Below are positions 1 through 8,371 of a stretch of DNA of 64,000 nt, one piece after another. Under the pieces are notes generated by a model. The model was not told where the DNA came from, ran no database searches, and was given only the letters and a program-made list of their open reading frames with translations. The DNA comes from CAYVHB01 sp964450865. GTDB taxonomy: Bacteria; Bacillota; Clostridia; Saccharofermentanales; UBA5734. The position numbers and the translations under genes are program-made. Positions within the stretch are counted from its first letter, which is position 1, and each line of letters opens with the position of its first letter. The stretch is taken from the NCBI GenBank assembly GCA_964450865.1, contig CAYVHB010000006.1, forward strand, positions 1 through 64,000, given 5' to 3'.

Positions 1-715
1 CACGTAGTTCCTGGTTCAATAGATTCGGCGGTTCTTCGTAGAGCCGGCCGCGATGTTCGAAATAAAGACGAATCATATTTTCATCAATGGAACGCTCCGG
101 GTCAATGAAGCTCAAATATTCAGCGACTCCGCCGGTCACACCATAATAAATTGCTATGGCTTCGGCACTCTGCCCGGTAAAAAACTGACAGCACTCCTGA
201 AAATTAAACGGGCAGATTTTATACTGCGCTGTTCGCCGGCCGTAAAGGGGGCTTTTTTCATTCAGCACTTGCTGTTCCATAAAGCTCACTGAAGAGCCAC
301 AAATAATGATAAATCCTTTACTTGCCTTGAAATACAAATCAATACAGCGCTGCAGGATTGACGAAATAGCAGGTTCGCTCACAGCCAGGTAGGGATATTC
401 ATCAATTATCATTAACAGCCGCTCCTGTTGGGCCTGTTGAGCGACATAGCGGAAAGCGGTCTCATAATCCTGAAATGGCGGTAATGACATGCCTGGGTTG
501 GTAACCTGGTAGATTGATTCAGATAGCAGGGCCAGGTTCATCCGTTCGCCAGCTTCTGTCGCCAGAAAATAAACGGCTCGCTTATCTGACATGAAGTTTT
601 GCAGCAAGGTAGTCTTGCCGACACGGCGGCGACCGTAAATAATGCTCATCTCAAAGCGCCTGGATGCAAATTGTTCATTGAGCCACTGAAGCTCTTGAGA
701 TCTGCCGACAAACAT
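1..715 (-). CDS. AAA ATPase of the archaeal-ATPase (ATPase_2/DUF234) type, 3' end outside window
   Basis: The reading frame is open on the minus strand from ATG at 715 to the window edge, so the C-terminus is missing. A GGAGG ribosome site lies about 7 bases upstream of the ATG. The protein opens MFVGRSQELQWLNEQF, then has a P-loop GRRRVGKTT (about residues 28-36) and a Walker B strand LLMIIDEYP (about 100-108), followed by a GSSVSFMEQ segment typical of this family. These proteins are STAND-like P-loop ATPases common in archaea and anaerobic bacteria; a C-terminal nuclease-like DUF234 domain often follows but cannot be seen here. The biological role is generally unknown. A large palindrome (757-820) sits just upstream of its start. 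Family call is firm, function is not. Confidence 0.8.
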   Translation of the reverse strand, partial: MFVGRSQELQWLNEQFASRRFEMSIIYGRRRVGKTTLLQNFMSDKRAVYFLATEAGERMNLALLSESIYQVTNPGMSLPPFQDYETAFRYVAQQAQQERLLMIIDEYPYLAVSEPAISSILQRCIDLYFKASKGFIIICGSSVSFMEQQVLNEKSPLYGRRTAQYKICPFNFQECCQFFTGQSAEAIAIYYGVTGGVAEYLSFIDPERSIDENMIRLYFEHRGRLYEEPPNLLNQELR

Positions 716-751
716 GACGCAGCCTCCATTATTATAGAATTAGATGGTTTC

Positions 752-820
752 AGTATAGCCTATCAGTGAATCGTAATCCACTGGATTACGATTCACTGGA
801 TTACGGTCCACTGATAGGCT
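752..820. promoter_or_regulatory. Nested palindrome upstream of the ATPase gene, possible operator
   Basis: A 12-base inverted pair AGCCTATCAGTG (757-768) / CACTGATAGGCT (809-820) encloses a perfect 25-base palindrome at 769-793 centred on 781. The element TGGATTACG recurs within it. On the minus strand a TATACT (757-752) lies at its edge and would serve as a -10 about 30 bases upstream of the ATPase ribosome site, so the palindrome overlaps the expected -35 region. This fits an operator; a transposon end or cruciform is the alternative. No protein partner can be named. Confidence 0.45.
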
Positions 821-951
821 AAGACAACATTAGGTGGTTGCGACTGCGGTAACACTGCCCTTCCAGCCACTTTCAGTCATCACCCGACTTATTTCCGCCG
901 AAGTGACCTGGTTACGCAAATGACGCAATGGATGTTGCCGGATACCGGTTG

Positions 952-1605
952 TTAGGACTTTCGGGGCCAGATCGGCCTCTCCTGGCCATGCAGCAGCCTT
1001 CTGATATTTTGCCGATGGGAGACAATGACCAGGATGCCATACAGCAAGGTGATCAGGGTGGGATAGCGTGGATTGGTCTGGCGCAGGAGCGCCAGGGCCA
1101 GGGTTACGACGGGAAGGGCCAGGGCACTGATCAGCGAGACCAGCGACATGGTCCGGGTGATCAAGAATACGGGCAGGGCTATGGCCAGCATCACAAGAAA
1201 TGCCGGCGGATTGACAACCAGGATGACGGCTACGGCCGGCATGACTCCCTTCCCGCCCTTGAATTTGAAAAAGGCCGGGAAGATATGCCCGAGCAGGACA
1301 AACAGCCCGGTCAGGTAGCCGGGATCAACGGGCAAGGCCCCGGTCAGCGCAGCCAGGCTAAACAGGAGTCGTCCCAGCAGGACAGCGAGTATTGCTTTCA
1401 ATATATCACCGAAGGCGGTCAGCAGGGCCGCCTTTTTGCCGTAGGTCCGGAACATGTTAGTCGTCCCGGCATTACCGCTGCCATGGGTCCGGATGTCATC
1501 ATGGCTGATGAAGCGTGAAACAATGATCGCGCTGTTGATGCTGCCCAGCAGATAGCCCAAAATGGCGGCCAGCATGATGATGAACCAAATCCCTGTTTTT
1601 TCCAT
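952..1605 (-). CDS. plsY: Acyl-phosphate:glycerol-3-phosphate acyltransferase PlsY
   Basis: A 217-residue integral membrane enzyme that moves the acyl group from acyl-phosphate to glycerol-3-phosphate, the first committed step of phospholipid synthesis. All three PlsY motifs are visible: GSINSAIIVSR near the N-terminus, GSGNAGTTNMFRTYGKKAA in the first cytoplasmic loop, and GHIFPAFFKFKGGKG. Length matches the family (about 200). I chose the ATG at 1605 because GGAGG lies 6 bases upstream and the protein then begins with its first membrane helix; an in-frame ATG 52 codons earlier would add an unrelated basic segment. It follows the GGDEF gene by 91 bases on the same strand. Confidence 0.93.
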   Translation of the reverse strand: MEKTGIWFIIMLAAILGYLLGSINSAIIVSRFISHDDIRTHGSGNAGTTNMFRTYGKKAALLTAFGDILKAILAVLLGRLLFSLAALTGALPVDPGYLTGLFVLLGHIFPAFFKFKGGKGVMPAVAVILVVNPPAFLVMLAIALPVFLITRTMSLVSLISALALPVVTLALALLRQTNPRYPTLITLLYGILVIVSHRQNIRRLLHGQERPIWPRKS

Positions 1606-1666
1606 GTACAACCTCCGGGCAGGTGAATATTTGACTGGCAATAATTGCGGATCATTCATTGCTTCA

Positions 1667-1679
1667 GGTGCCTGGCACC
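1667..1679. repeat. GGTGCCTGGCACC palindrome, copy 1
   Basis: A perfect 13-base palindrome in the gap between plsY and the GGDEF gene. The identical sequence occurs again at 3784-3796, also intergenic. Short palindromes of this kind can be dispersed REP-like elements moved by RAYT transposases; no such transposase is in the window. Confidence 0.6.
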
Positions 1680-1696
1680 GCTTGAGTTCGGGAGCT

Positions 1697-3478
1697 TTAT
1701 TGGGTATTTTCGGCCTCGCGCGGCTGGCGTTCGGCCTCATGCATGTGGCGTTTGTCCTCATACATCCGCTTGTCGCTCTTCGAGATTACAACGTCCACGG
1801 AGTCAGTGGCGGGCCTGAACAGCTCGGCTCCAATTGATACACTGATTTCAAGGGTTAAGTCTTCGATATGATACGGACGGCTCAGGCTCTCTTTCAGGCG
1901 CTGAATCAGGGCACTGGTATCAGCCTCGCTCTTGAATTCAGCCAGAATGACGAACTCATCGCCGCCAAAACGGCAGACCAGGTCGGCTTCAATGGCACAT
2001 TCGCGGATGCGCCGGGCACTGAGGCGCAAGATCGCATCACCGATGACATGGCCGTAGGTATCATTGATATATTTGAATCGATTTAAATCCAGAAATAATA
2101 TGTTGTACATACGACCCGCTGGCTGCGCTTTGTCCTGCGCCGGATTTGCCGTGCGGCTATTGGGCGGTGCGTAGCGTTGCTTCAATTCATCCAGACGTCT
2201 GAACAGGGCCGCCCGGCTGCCCAGGCCAGTCAGATGGTCGGTCAGGACTTCAGATTCCAGTAATTGATTGCGCAACTTGATGCTTGTCAAGCGAATGACA
2301 ACGAATACGGCCAGCAGGAGAATGCAGAACATCGAGGCGAAGAACAGGCTCAAACGTAAATTCAGGGTACTGATTTCCAGCAGGGCCCCGATAGCCAGGA
2401 TAACATAGCCAATAATGATATAAATAACGCCCTCTTTCTTGTGGCGCAGGGCCTGGATACACATCCACAGGGAATAGAGCAGCATGGCCAGGATGAAGAA
2501 GCGCGCAACGGGAAAGGACTCAGTCAGAATGTAGTTGGACGAGAACAATACCAGGGCGATCAGGGCTGGAATCAGGCCGAGAAAGACCTTGTTCAAGATT
2601 CGATTCACGGGAACCAGGCCGAATGATTGAAATAGAAGGCCGGCCACGGGCACCATCAGGTAGCCGCTCAGGTATTCCAGCTGCAGGATGATGGTCACGG
2701 GCAGCCGGGGAAAGATGATCTGGATCAGGTGATTCCCGGTACTGATGATGCGCAGGACGATCAGTAAAGCCAGGACAGAAAGCAGGAGGGAACTGCTTTC
2801 GCGTTCAAAGCTGTTGAGGATGGCAAAGAACAGACCAAAGGCCAGGATGAAGGCCAGGATGAAGACCTCGACGGCCATCAGGTGATTATAAGAGCGCCCG
2901 ACAGCTGCAGCCCGGCCGAGCAGGGGGGCATGGGCAAAGCCGCCACTGGAGCGGGTGAAGTTGGCAATTTCCATGATGATGACAGCCTCACCGGCAGGAC
3001 TGGGGACAAAGTACCCGGTGGTGGTATAGACCTGTGCGACATAATCCCGGGCACTGGTGGCAACGGTGCCATTGGTCATGACGGGCTGGCCATTCACGGA
3101 CAGGCGATAGGCACTGAATTCGTCTTGAACAAAGAGCCCGTAGCTGGCCGCAGGATCCAGGCCGGTCAGGGTCAGGCTATAGCTGGCCACGCCATACTCG
3201 TTATGGGAACCAGCCGGTGTATCCCAGCCGTGTTCGACCTTGACAAACTGGCCGGCCGCGGCCGCGGCCTCCGCCGGGGACTGGATCAGGCGATCCGGAT
3301 AATAGTGCCACTGGCCGCGCAGCTGATAGAGAACATGATCAGCAATTTCCGGAACAGCCGCGGCGCCTTGCACGGGGTTGAGATTAACCACCTGAATGGC
3401 GTTCAAAATCCGTAGCCAGGAGCCCAGCACGAATACCAGCAAGCATAAAATGACAATGATGCCCAGATTTCGGATCAT
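1697..3478 (-). CDS. Membrane-bound diguanylate cyclase-like protein (7TMR-DISM + GGDEF)
   Basis: 593 residues. A signal/anchor helix (about 5-23) leads into an extracytoplasmic 7TMR-DISM-type sensor domain (about 40-195, with the LRGQWHYYPDRL signature), then about seven membrane helices (about 200-396), then a cytoplasmic GGDEF domain (about 405-585). The active-site loop RFGGDEFVIL (GGDEF at 505-509) and the LDLNRFKYINDTYGH motif are intact, so c-di-GMP synthesis is expected. The RxxD product-inhibition site just before it reads IEAD, so the Arg is lost and feedback inhibition through this site is unlikely. The sensed ligand is unknown. GGGGGG a few bases before ATG 3478 supports the start. 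Confidence 0.88.
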   Translation of the reverse strand: MIRNLGIIVILCLLVFVLGSWLRILNAIQVVNLNPVQGAAAVPEIADHVLYQLRGQWHYYPDRLIQSPAEAAAAAGQFVKVEHGWDTPAGSHNEYGVASYSLTLTGLDPAASYGLFVQDEFSAYRLSVNGQPVMTNGTVATSARDYVAQVYTTTGYFVPSPAGEAVIIMEIANFTRSSGGFAHAPLLGRAAAVGRSYNHLMAVEVFILAFILAFGLFFAILNSFERESSSLLLSVLALLIVLRIISTGNHLIQIIFPRLPVTIILQLEYLSGYLMVPVAGLLFQSFGLVPVNRILNKVFLGLIPALIALVLFSSNYILTESFPVARFFILAMLLYSLWMCIQALRHKKEGVIYIIIGYVILAIGALLEISTLNLRLSLFFASMFCILLLAVFVVIRLTSIKLRNQLLESEVLTDHLTGLGSRAALFRRLDELKQRYAPPNSRTANPAQDKAQPAGRMYNILFLDLNRFKYINDTYGHVIGDAILRLSARRIRECAIEADLVCRFGGDEFVILAEFKSEADTSALIQRLKESLSRPYHIEDLTLEISVSIGAELFRPATDSVDVVISKSDKRMYEDKRHMHEAERQPREAENTQ

Positions 3479-3521
3479 AAAGGCCCCCCATTGAGCTATA
3501 CCAGTCAGGACTACCGGTCAA

Positions 3522-3608
3522 TTCATTTTAACATATGAAACTGTTGGGCCTGGTCCATTCTATTGCGTGGATTCGTCTGTCTATTTCATTTTAACATTCA
3601 TTTTAACA
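3522..3608. repeat. Three copies of TTCATTTTAACA
   Basis: Identical 12-mers at 3522-3533, 3585-3596 and 3597-3608; the last two are adjacent. They lie upstream of the GGDEF start at 3478, so on the transcribed strand they read TGTTAAAATGAA. They may be binding sites or weak -10-like elements controlling the cyclase. Confidence 0.55.
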
Positions 3609-3783
3609 CAGGTTAACCCAGGCTGCCGGTGAGCCGGTACAGGATATCCCAATATTTATCAGGCCGAAAAGATATGCCGATACGATGCGCGGGCCTGTAC
3701 GGGGCCCCGCTTTGGCCCGGCGCCCTCACCGGGATACCCAGCGGGCGATCCGGCAAAATATCCCGGCTGGATGTCGCTCATCG

Positions 3784-3796
3784 GGTGCCTGGCACC
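3784..3796. repeat. GGTGCCTGGCACC palindrome, copy 2
   Basis: Identical to the 13-base palindrome at 1667-1679; both lie between genes. Confidence 0.6.
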
Positions 3797-3985
3797 GGTC
3801 CAGCAATGGAGCGGCGTCCCGGCATTTGCTGCTTGCACGAAATTTCTGGCTGCATATGGCCAGCAGCTGGCCAAATTTACCAGTTGCAGATGAAATCGGG
3901 GATATTTTTATAGATTCAATGGCGATTTATATTATTACAAACGTTTAAAACCGGCATTTTTGCCACTTGTCCGGTGTATCGGCTT

Positions 3986-4015
3986 TTGACAAACCGCCTT
4001 GAAATTTACTACAAT
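3986..4015 (+). promoter_or_regulatory. Sigma-A-type promoter for serC-serA
   Basis: TTGACA (3986-3991) and TACAAT (4010-4015) separated by 18 bases. It leaves a leader of about 125 bases before serC, which contains the repeated words CAGATCATG; no known riboswitch is recognised. Confidence 0.75.
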
Positions 4016-4148
4016 ACTAAACACTGCCTTTCCCGTTGCACGGGCAGCTGTTCGCGTTGAATGATTGTCAGTATGTGCGCACGAATTCATGGTCAGCCAG
4101 ATCATGACCTGTCAGATCATGGTCATTTTATAGAACGGAGATAAACCA

Positions 4149-5246
4149 ATGAGCAGAATCTTTAACTTCTCAGCCGGTCCTTCCATGTTGCCGCTTAAAG
4201 TCCTGGAAATTGCAGCGTCTGAAATGACGGATTACAAGGGTTGTGGCATGTCCGTCATGGAGATGAGTCATCGATCACCCGTCTACGAGGCGATTATCGG
4301 CGAGGCTCAGTCCCTTCTGCGTTCTGTGATGAACATCCCCGACAATTACAAGGTGCTTTTCCTGCAGGGCGGGGCGAGTACGCAGTTTGCCGCGGTGCCG
4401 CTCAACCTGATGAATGGCTCGGGCCAGGCTGACTACGTGGTCAGCGGCATGTTTGCCAAGAAAGCCTATGAAGAGGCCAAACGCTACGGTGATGTCAAGG
4501 TCCTGGCCTCCAGCAAGGACAGGAATTTCACCTACGTGCCCGAGTTTTCCGTGGCGGATATCCGGCCAGATGCCGATTATGTCCATATCTGCTATAACAA
4601 TACGATCTTCGGCACGCGTTTCCCGCAGATCCCGGATACCGGCAATATTCCGCTGGTTGCCGACCTCTCCTCCTGCATTCTGTCCGAGCCAATTGATATT
4701 TCGCGCTTTGCCCTCGTCTATGCCGGGGCGCAGAAGAACATGGGGCCTTCTGGCCTGACTGTGGTCATCGTCCGCGAGGACATGATCGGCCATGAGCGCG
4801 ATATAACACCGACCATGCTCAGTTACAAGGTCGCTGCTGACAATGACAGCATGTACAACACGCCGCCCTGCTATGCGATCTACATCGCCAAGCTGGTACT
4901 GGAGTGGATCCGCGACGATATTGGCGGACTGGAGAACATGGCGGTGATCAATCGCCGCAAGGCCCGGAAGCTGTATGATTTTATCGACGCTTCGGTCCTG
5001 TTCAAGGCACCGGTCGAGGTGGGGTCGCGTTCGATCATGAACGTCCCGTTTATCACCGGCCAGGAGGAGCTGGACAAGAAGTTCTGCAAAGAGGCAGAGA
5101 AGGCCGGCTTTGTCAATATCAAGGGGCATCGCAGCGTGGGTGGCATGCGGGCTTCGATTTACAATGCCATGCCGGAGGAAGGCATCGACGCACTGATTGC
5201 GTTCATGAGGGAGTTTGAGAGAAATGTTCAGAATCAAGACGCTTAA
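4149..5246 (+). CDS. serC: Phosphoserine aminotransferase SerC
   Basis: 365 residues, normal for the family. A PLP-dependent class V aminotransferase that converts 3-phosphohydroxypyruvate plus glutamate to phosphoserine. It opens with the typical FNFSAGPSMLPLKVLE, has SVMEMSHRSPVYEAI, FLQGGASTQFAAVP, and the PLP-lysine motif GAQKNMGPSGL (about residue 196). A CGGAGA ribosome site precedes ATG 4149. The end overlaps serA by 23 bases, so the two are co-translated as a serine-synthesis operon; no phosphoserine phosphatase is in the window. Confidence 0.95.
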   Translation: MSRIFNFSAGPSMLPLKVLEIAASEMTDYKGCGMSVMEMSHRSPVYEAIIGEAQSLLRSVMNIPDNYKVLFLQGGASTQFAAVPLNLMNGSGQADYVVSGMFAKKAYEEAKRYGDVKVLASSKDRNFTYVPEFSVADIRPDADYVHICYNNTIFGTRFPQIPDTGNIPLVADLSSCILSEPIDISRFALVYAGAQKNMGPSGLTVVIVREDMIGHERDITPTMLSYKVAADNDSMYNTPPCYAIYIAKLVLEWIRDDIGGLENMAVINRRKARKLYDFIDASVLFKAPVEVGSRSIMNVPFITGQEELDKKFCKEAEKAGFVNIKGHRSVGGMRASIYNAMPEEGIDALIAFMREFERNVQNQDA

Positions 5247-6408
5247 CAAGATCGCCGCTGTCGGCACCCGGCATTTTGCCAGGGAGAAGTATGAAGTCGG
5301 CAGCCATGTGGAAAATCCGGACGCGATCCTGGTCCGTTCGGCCAGCATGCACGAGATGGAACTTCACGCAGACCTGAAGGCGATTGCCCGAGCCGGCGCC
5401 GGCACCAATAATATCCCGATCGATAAATGTTCACAACAGGGTATTGTTGTTTTCAATACGCCGGGTGCCAATGCCAATGCCGTAAAGGAGCTGGCCATTG
5501 CCTCCCTGCTGCTGGCTTCGCGCAATATTGTCGGTGGTGTTTGCTGGACCAGGGGATTGCCCCCCGATCTGGATATTGAAAAGGAAGTTGAGAACGGCAA
5601 GAAGGCTTTCGTCGGGCCGGAGCTTTTCGGTAAGTCCCTGGGGATTTTTGGCCTCGGTGCGATTGGTGCGATGGTTGCCAATGCCGCGACCGAGCTGGGC
5701 ATGACCGTCTATGGCAATGATCCATACTTGACCGTTGAAGGGGCCTGGATGCTGAATCACAGTGTCCGGCGGGCGGCCGATCCCAAGCTGATTTATGAAA
5801 ATTGCGATTATATCTGCCTGCATGTGCCATCGACACCGGAGACCCGCGGCTTCATCAATGCCAGGGTCATCAGCCAGATGAAGCATGGCGTGCGGATCAT
5901 CAATTTGTCGCGCGGGGATCTCGTCAATAATGCCGATATGGCCCAGGCGCTGGAGAGCGGCAAGGTGGCCTGCTACCTGACCGATTTCCCCTCGGCCGAG
6001 ATCTTGAAGATGAAAAACGTCATTGCGATCCCGCATCTGGGCGCCTCGACACCGGAAAGCGAAGATAATTGCGCGGTCATGGCCGTCAATGAACTGATTG
6101 ATTTCCTGGAAAATGGCAATATCAAGAACAGTGTCAATTTCCCGGATGTCCAGAATCCCAAGGGGGGCGACGAAAGCGTCTGCGTCTTCCATAGAAATGT
6201 GCCGAATATCCTAGCCCAGGTTTCGTCGGCGCTGTCAGCCGAGGGATTGAATATCGAAAATCTTTCCAGTCGCAGCAAGAAAGATCTCGCTTACTCGGTG
6301 TTTGAGATTATTGGCAGCTGCCCGGCCGGCGTCGTCGACAGGCTCAGCAAAGTTGATGGTATCATCCGCGTCAATGTGATCGTCAATCACCAGGCAGCGG
6401 CACAGTGA
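5224..6408 (+). CDS. serA: D-3-phosphoglycerate dehydrogenase SerA
   Basis: 394 residues from ATG 5224, which lies inside the end of serC; a TTG nine bases earlier is a weaker alternative. It oxidises 3-phosphoglycerate to 3-phosphohydroxypyruvate with NAD. The NAD-binding fold shows GIFGLGAIGAMVANAA (about residue 140), the substrate-binding RGDLVNN stretch is present, and the catalytic His sits in PHLGASTPESEDNC (about 270). The last ~70 residues form an ACT domain (VPNILAQVSSALSAEGLNIE), the usual site of serine feedback. No extra intervening domain, so this is the short form. Confidence 0.95.
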   Translation: MFRIKTLNKIAAVGTRHFAREKYEVGSHVENPDAILVRSASMHEMELHADLKAIARAGAGTNNIPIDKCSQQGIVVFNTPGANANAVKELAIASLLLASRNIVGGVCWTRGLPPDLDIEKEVENGKKAFVGPELFGKSLGIFGLGAIGAMVANAATELGMTVYGNDPYLTVEGAWMLNHSVRRAADPKLIYENCDYICLHVPSTPETRGFINARVISQMKHGVRIINLSRGDLVNNADMAQALESGKVACYLTDFPSAEILKMKNVIAIPHLGASTPESEDNCAVMAVNELIDFLENGNIKNSVNFPDVQNPKGGDESVCVFHRNVPNILAQVSSALSAEGLNIENLSSRSKKDLAYSVFEIIGSCPAGVVDRLSKVDGIIRVNVIVNHQAAAQ

Positions 6409-6465
6409 TCGTCAATCATCAGGCGGACGGCAGCAGTTGAAAACTGGCCAGTGAGGATCAGGTCT

Positions 6466-7278
6466 ATGGGCAAAGATAACAAGCGACCGGTTGCAGTTGC
6501 GAACCCGGCGCGTGCTGCGGGTTCCAGGCGGCCTGGAGCGGCTAAAGTTCCTGGACGGCGGCCAGCCCGGCGACGCTGGACCCGGATTTTGATCATCTTG
6601 CTGGTTATGATCCTGGTTGTCAGCATTCTGGGGATCCTGGTCATTGTCGGCATCGACTATCGGGTGGCTTCCCGGGGCCGGCGGCTGATAATGGGCCCGG
6701 ATGACAGCGTCACCCTGGAGGATCCGGACGATTCTGCTGCGCCAGCGACTTATGATTGTGTGATTGTCCCGGGTGCGCTGGTGTACCCGAATGGTACGCC
6801 AAGCCCCATGTTACAGGATCGTCTGGAAACGGCGCTGGCAATTTATCAGGCCGGGCTGACCGACCGCATCCTGGTCTCCGGCGATCATGGCCAGGCTGAT
6901 TATGATGAAGTGAATGTCATGCGTCAGTACCTGCTGAACCGGGGTGTCAATCCGGAGCATATCTTCATGGATCATGCCGGGTTTGACACCTATGACACAT
7001 TGTACCGGGCCAGGGATGTTTTCGCTGTGCACAAGGCCTTGATTGCGACACAGACGTTTCATCTGTTGCGGGCTTTGTATATTGGCCAGGAACTGGGCCT
7101 GGTGGTCCAGGGGCTCGCCAGTGATTTGCGGCCATATCCCGGCATGACGCGTTATCGGCTGCGCGAATATGGCGCCCGCCTGAAGGCCTTTGTGGACTGT
7201 GAGATTACCCATGCGCAACCAGTTTACCTGGGTGATGTCATTCCCATCAATGGCAGCGGCCTGGCGACCGTCGACTGA
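6466..7278 (+). CDS. DUF218/SanA-YdcF family membrane-anchored protein
   Basis: 270 residues from ATG 6466 (GTG 6451 is a possible longer start). A basic, Pro/Ala-rich cytoplasmic tail is followed by one membrane helix (about residues 38-62) and an extracytoplasmic DUF218 domain: YDCVIVPGALVYPNG, LQDRLETALAIYQAG, ILVSGDHG, and TFHLLRALYIGQELGL. E. coli SanA of this family affects envelope permeability; the biochemical role is not established. It follows serA by 57 bases on the same strand and converges on ppa across a shared terminator. Confidence 0.85.
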   Translation: MGKDNKRPVAVANPARAAGSRRPGAAKVPGRRPARRRWTRILIILLVMILVVSILGILVIVGIDYRVASRGRRLIMGPDDSVTLEDPDDSAAPATYDCVIVPGALVYPNGTPSPMLQDRLETALAIYQAGLTDRILVSGDHGQADYDEVNVMRQYLLNRGVNPEHIFMDHAGFDTYDTLYRARDVFAVHKALIATQTFHLLRALYIGQELGLVVQGLASDLRPYPGMTRYRLREYGARLKAFVDCEITHAQPVYLGDVIPINGSGLATVD

Positions 7279-7484
7279 GTCGGCTCAGTCGGCTCAAAGA
7301 TTGGGATGCCACTTTCGGCACCTTGCAGTTTTACCCGTTTTCAGAAGTGCGGTTCGTTATCTGAAGTTCCGGGTGCCGATTCAATGGCTTTTATATTTAA
7401 ACAAAAACAATGAATGGTTCAACCCAGGACGTGCCGGCTGCTGCATGGGGCTGGATGCGACGAGGCTCTGCGGACGATTCCAGC

Positions 7485-7523
7485 AAAAAAGCCAGCATGG
7501 GGTAATCGTACCCTGTGCTGGCT
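7485..7523 (-). terminator. Terminator of ppa (bidirectional stem)
   Basis: A 15-base-pair stem formed by 7490-7504 and 7509-7523 with a 4-base loop. Read on the minus strand it ends in TTTTTT (7490-7485), a classical intrinsic terminator for ppa; on the plus strand the following bases are less U-rich but it may also stop transcription from the DUF218 gene. Confidence 0.85.
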
Positions 7524-7550
7524 TTCATTAATCCGGGGGTTGATGATGCC

Positions 7551-8087
7551 TCAGTCGTGGATCCGGAAGTGGGTTTTGTAAAGTTTCAGGCATTTTTCGA
7601 TAATTTCACGCGCAGCGCTGGCATTTTCGATTTCCTGCAGGCTGGTCTCGGTATGTTCAAGCGATTTGTAGACTGAAAAGAAGTGCTGGATTTCGGTGAA
7701 AATGTGTTTGGGCAGGTCGGTGATATCTTTCCACTGGTTCATTTGCGGTTCTTCAAATGGGATGGCAATGATTTTCTCATCAAGTTCATTGTCATCGGTC
7801 ATGGAAAAGACGCCGATTGGATAGCACTCTACCAGGCACATGGGCTGCAGGATTTCTGTGCAGAGGACAAGAACGTCCAGCGGGTCACCGTCATCGGCCA
7901 GGGTCCGGGGAATAAAACCATAGTTGGCCGGGTAGTGCGTCGAAGTATAGAGAACGCGATCAAGCTTGAGCATGCCGGTCGCTTTGTCCATCTCATACTT
8001 TTGTTTGCCACCCTTGGGGATTTCAATGACTGCGATAAATTTGTCCGGTTTGATGCGTGAATCAGAAATGTCATGCCAGATATTCAT
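7551..8087 (-). CDS. ppa: Family I inorganic pyrophosphatase
   Basis: 178 residues. Hydrolyses pyrophosphate to two phosphates, pulling biosynthetic reactions forward. The metal-binding signature is clear in DDGDPLDVLVL, preceded by ANYGFIPRTLADDG, and the KYEMDKATG and LDRVLYTSTHYPANYG motifs are typical of the soluble family I enzymes. AGGAGG lies just upstream of ATG 8087. The gene stands alone with its own terminator. Confidence 0.95.
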   Translation of the reverse strand: MNIWHDISDSRIKPDKFIAVIEIPKGGKQKYEMDKATGMLKLDRVLYTSTHYPANYGFIPRTLADDGDPLDVLVLCTEILQPMCLVECYPIGVFSMTDDNELDEKIIAIPFEEPQMNQWKDITDLPKHIFTEIQHFFSVYKSLEHTETSLQEIENASAAREIIEKCLKLYKTHFRIHD

Positions 8088-8330
8088 GGAATCCTCCTGC
8101 CATTTTTAACCATGATTGCTTTTCATCTACAATTTACAGTGCCTGTTCCAAAAATTTTATGGGTTCTACCTGCCATTGCCAGACATGAAAACCTGTCAGA
8201 TAATGGTGATCTGCGTTCAGTATAGCAGAAATTACCGGCTTTGATCGGGCTATTTCACCTTATTTGCATAATCAGAGCATTTCGCTTGTTTTACCTGATT
8301 TGGACCATTTTGATTGTTCATGGCAACCCG

Positions 8331-8371
8331 GGTTACTTCGCTACGGCCACCAGGTTACTTCGCTACGGCCA
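8331..8371. repeat. Direct repeat GGTTACTTCGCTACGGCCA x2
   Basis: Two identical 19-base copies at 8331-8349 and 8353-8371 (22-base period). The second copy runs into the 3' end of the YedF-like gene, whose stop codon is at 8363. No function is assigned. Confidence 0.6.

Larger units (their letters stand above)
3479..4148. other. 670-base intergenic region between divergent GGDEF gene and serC
   Basis: No convincing gene on either strand; short open frames here lack ribosome sites and recognisable protein. It holds three copies of TTCATTTTAACA (3522-3533, 3585-3596, 3597-3608), a GGTGCCTGGCACC palindrome (3784-3796), the serC promoter (3986-4015), and a leader with repeated GATCATG words (about 4085-4130). 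Confidence 0.7.

Noticed and set aside
3629..3948. Small overlapping frames between the GGDEF gene and serC
   Set aside because: No ribosome sites, no recognisable protein, and three frames open at once.
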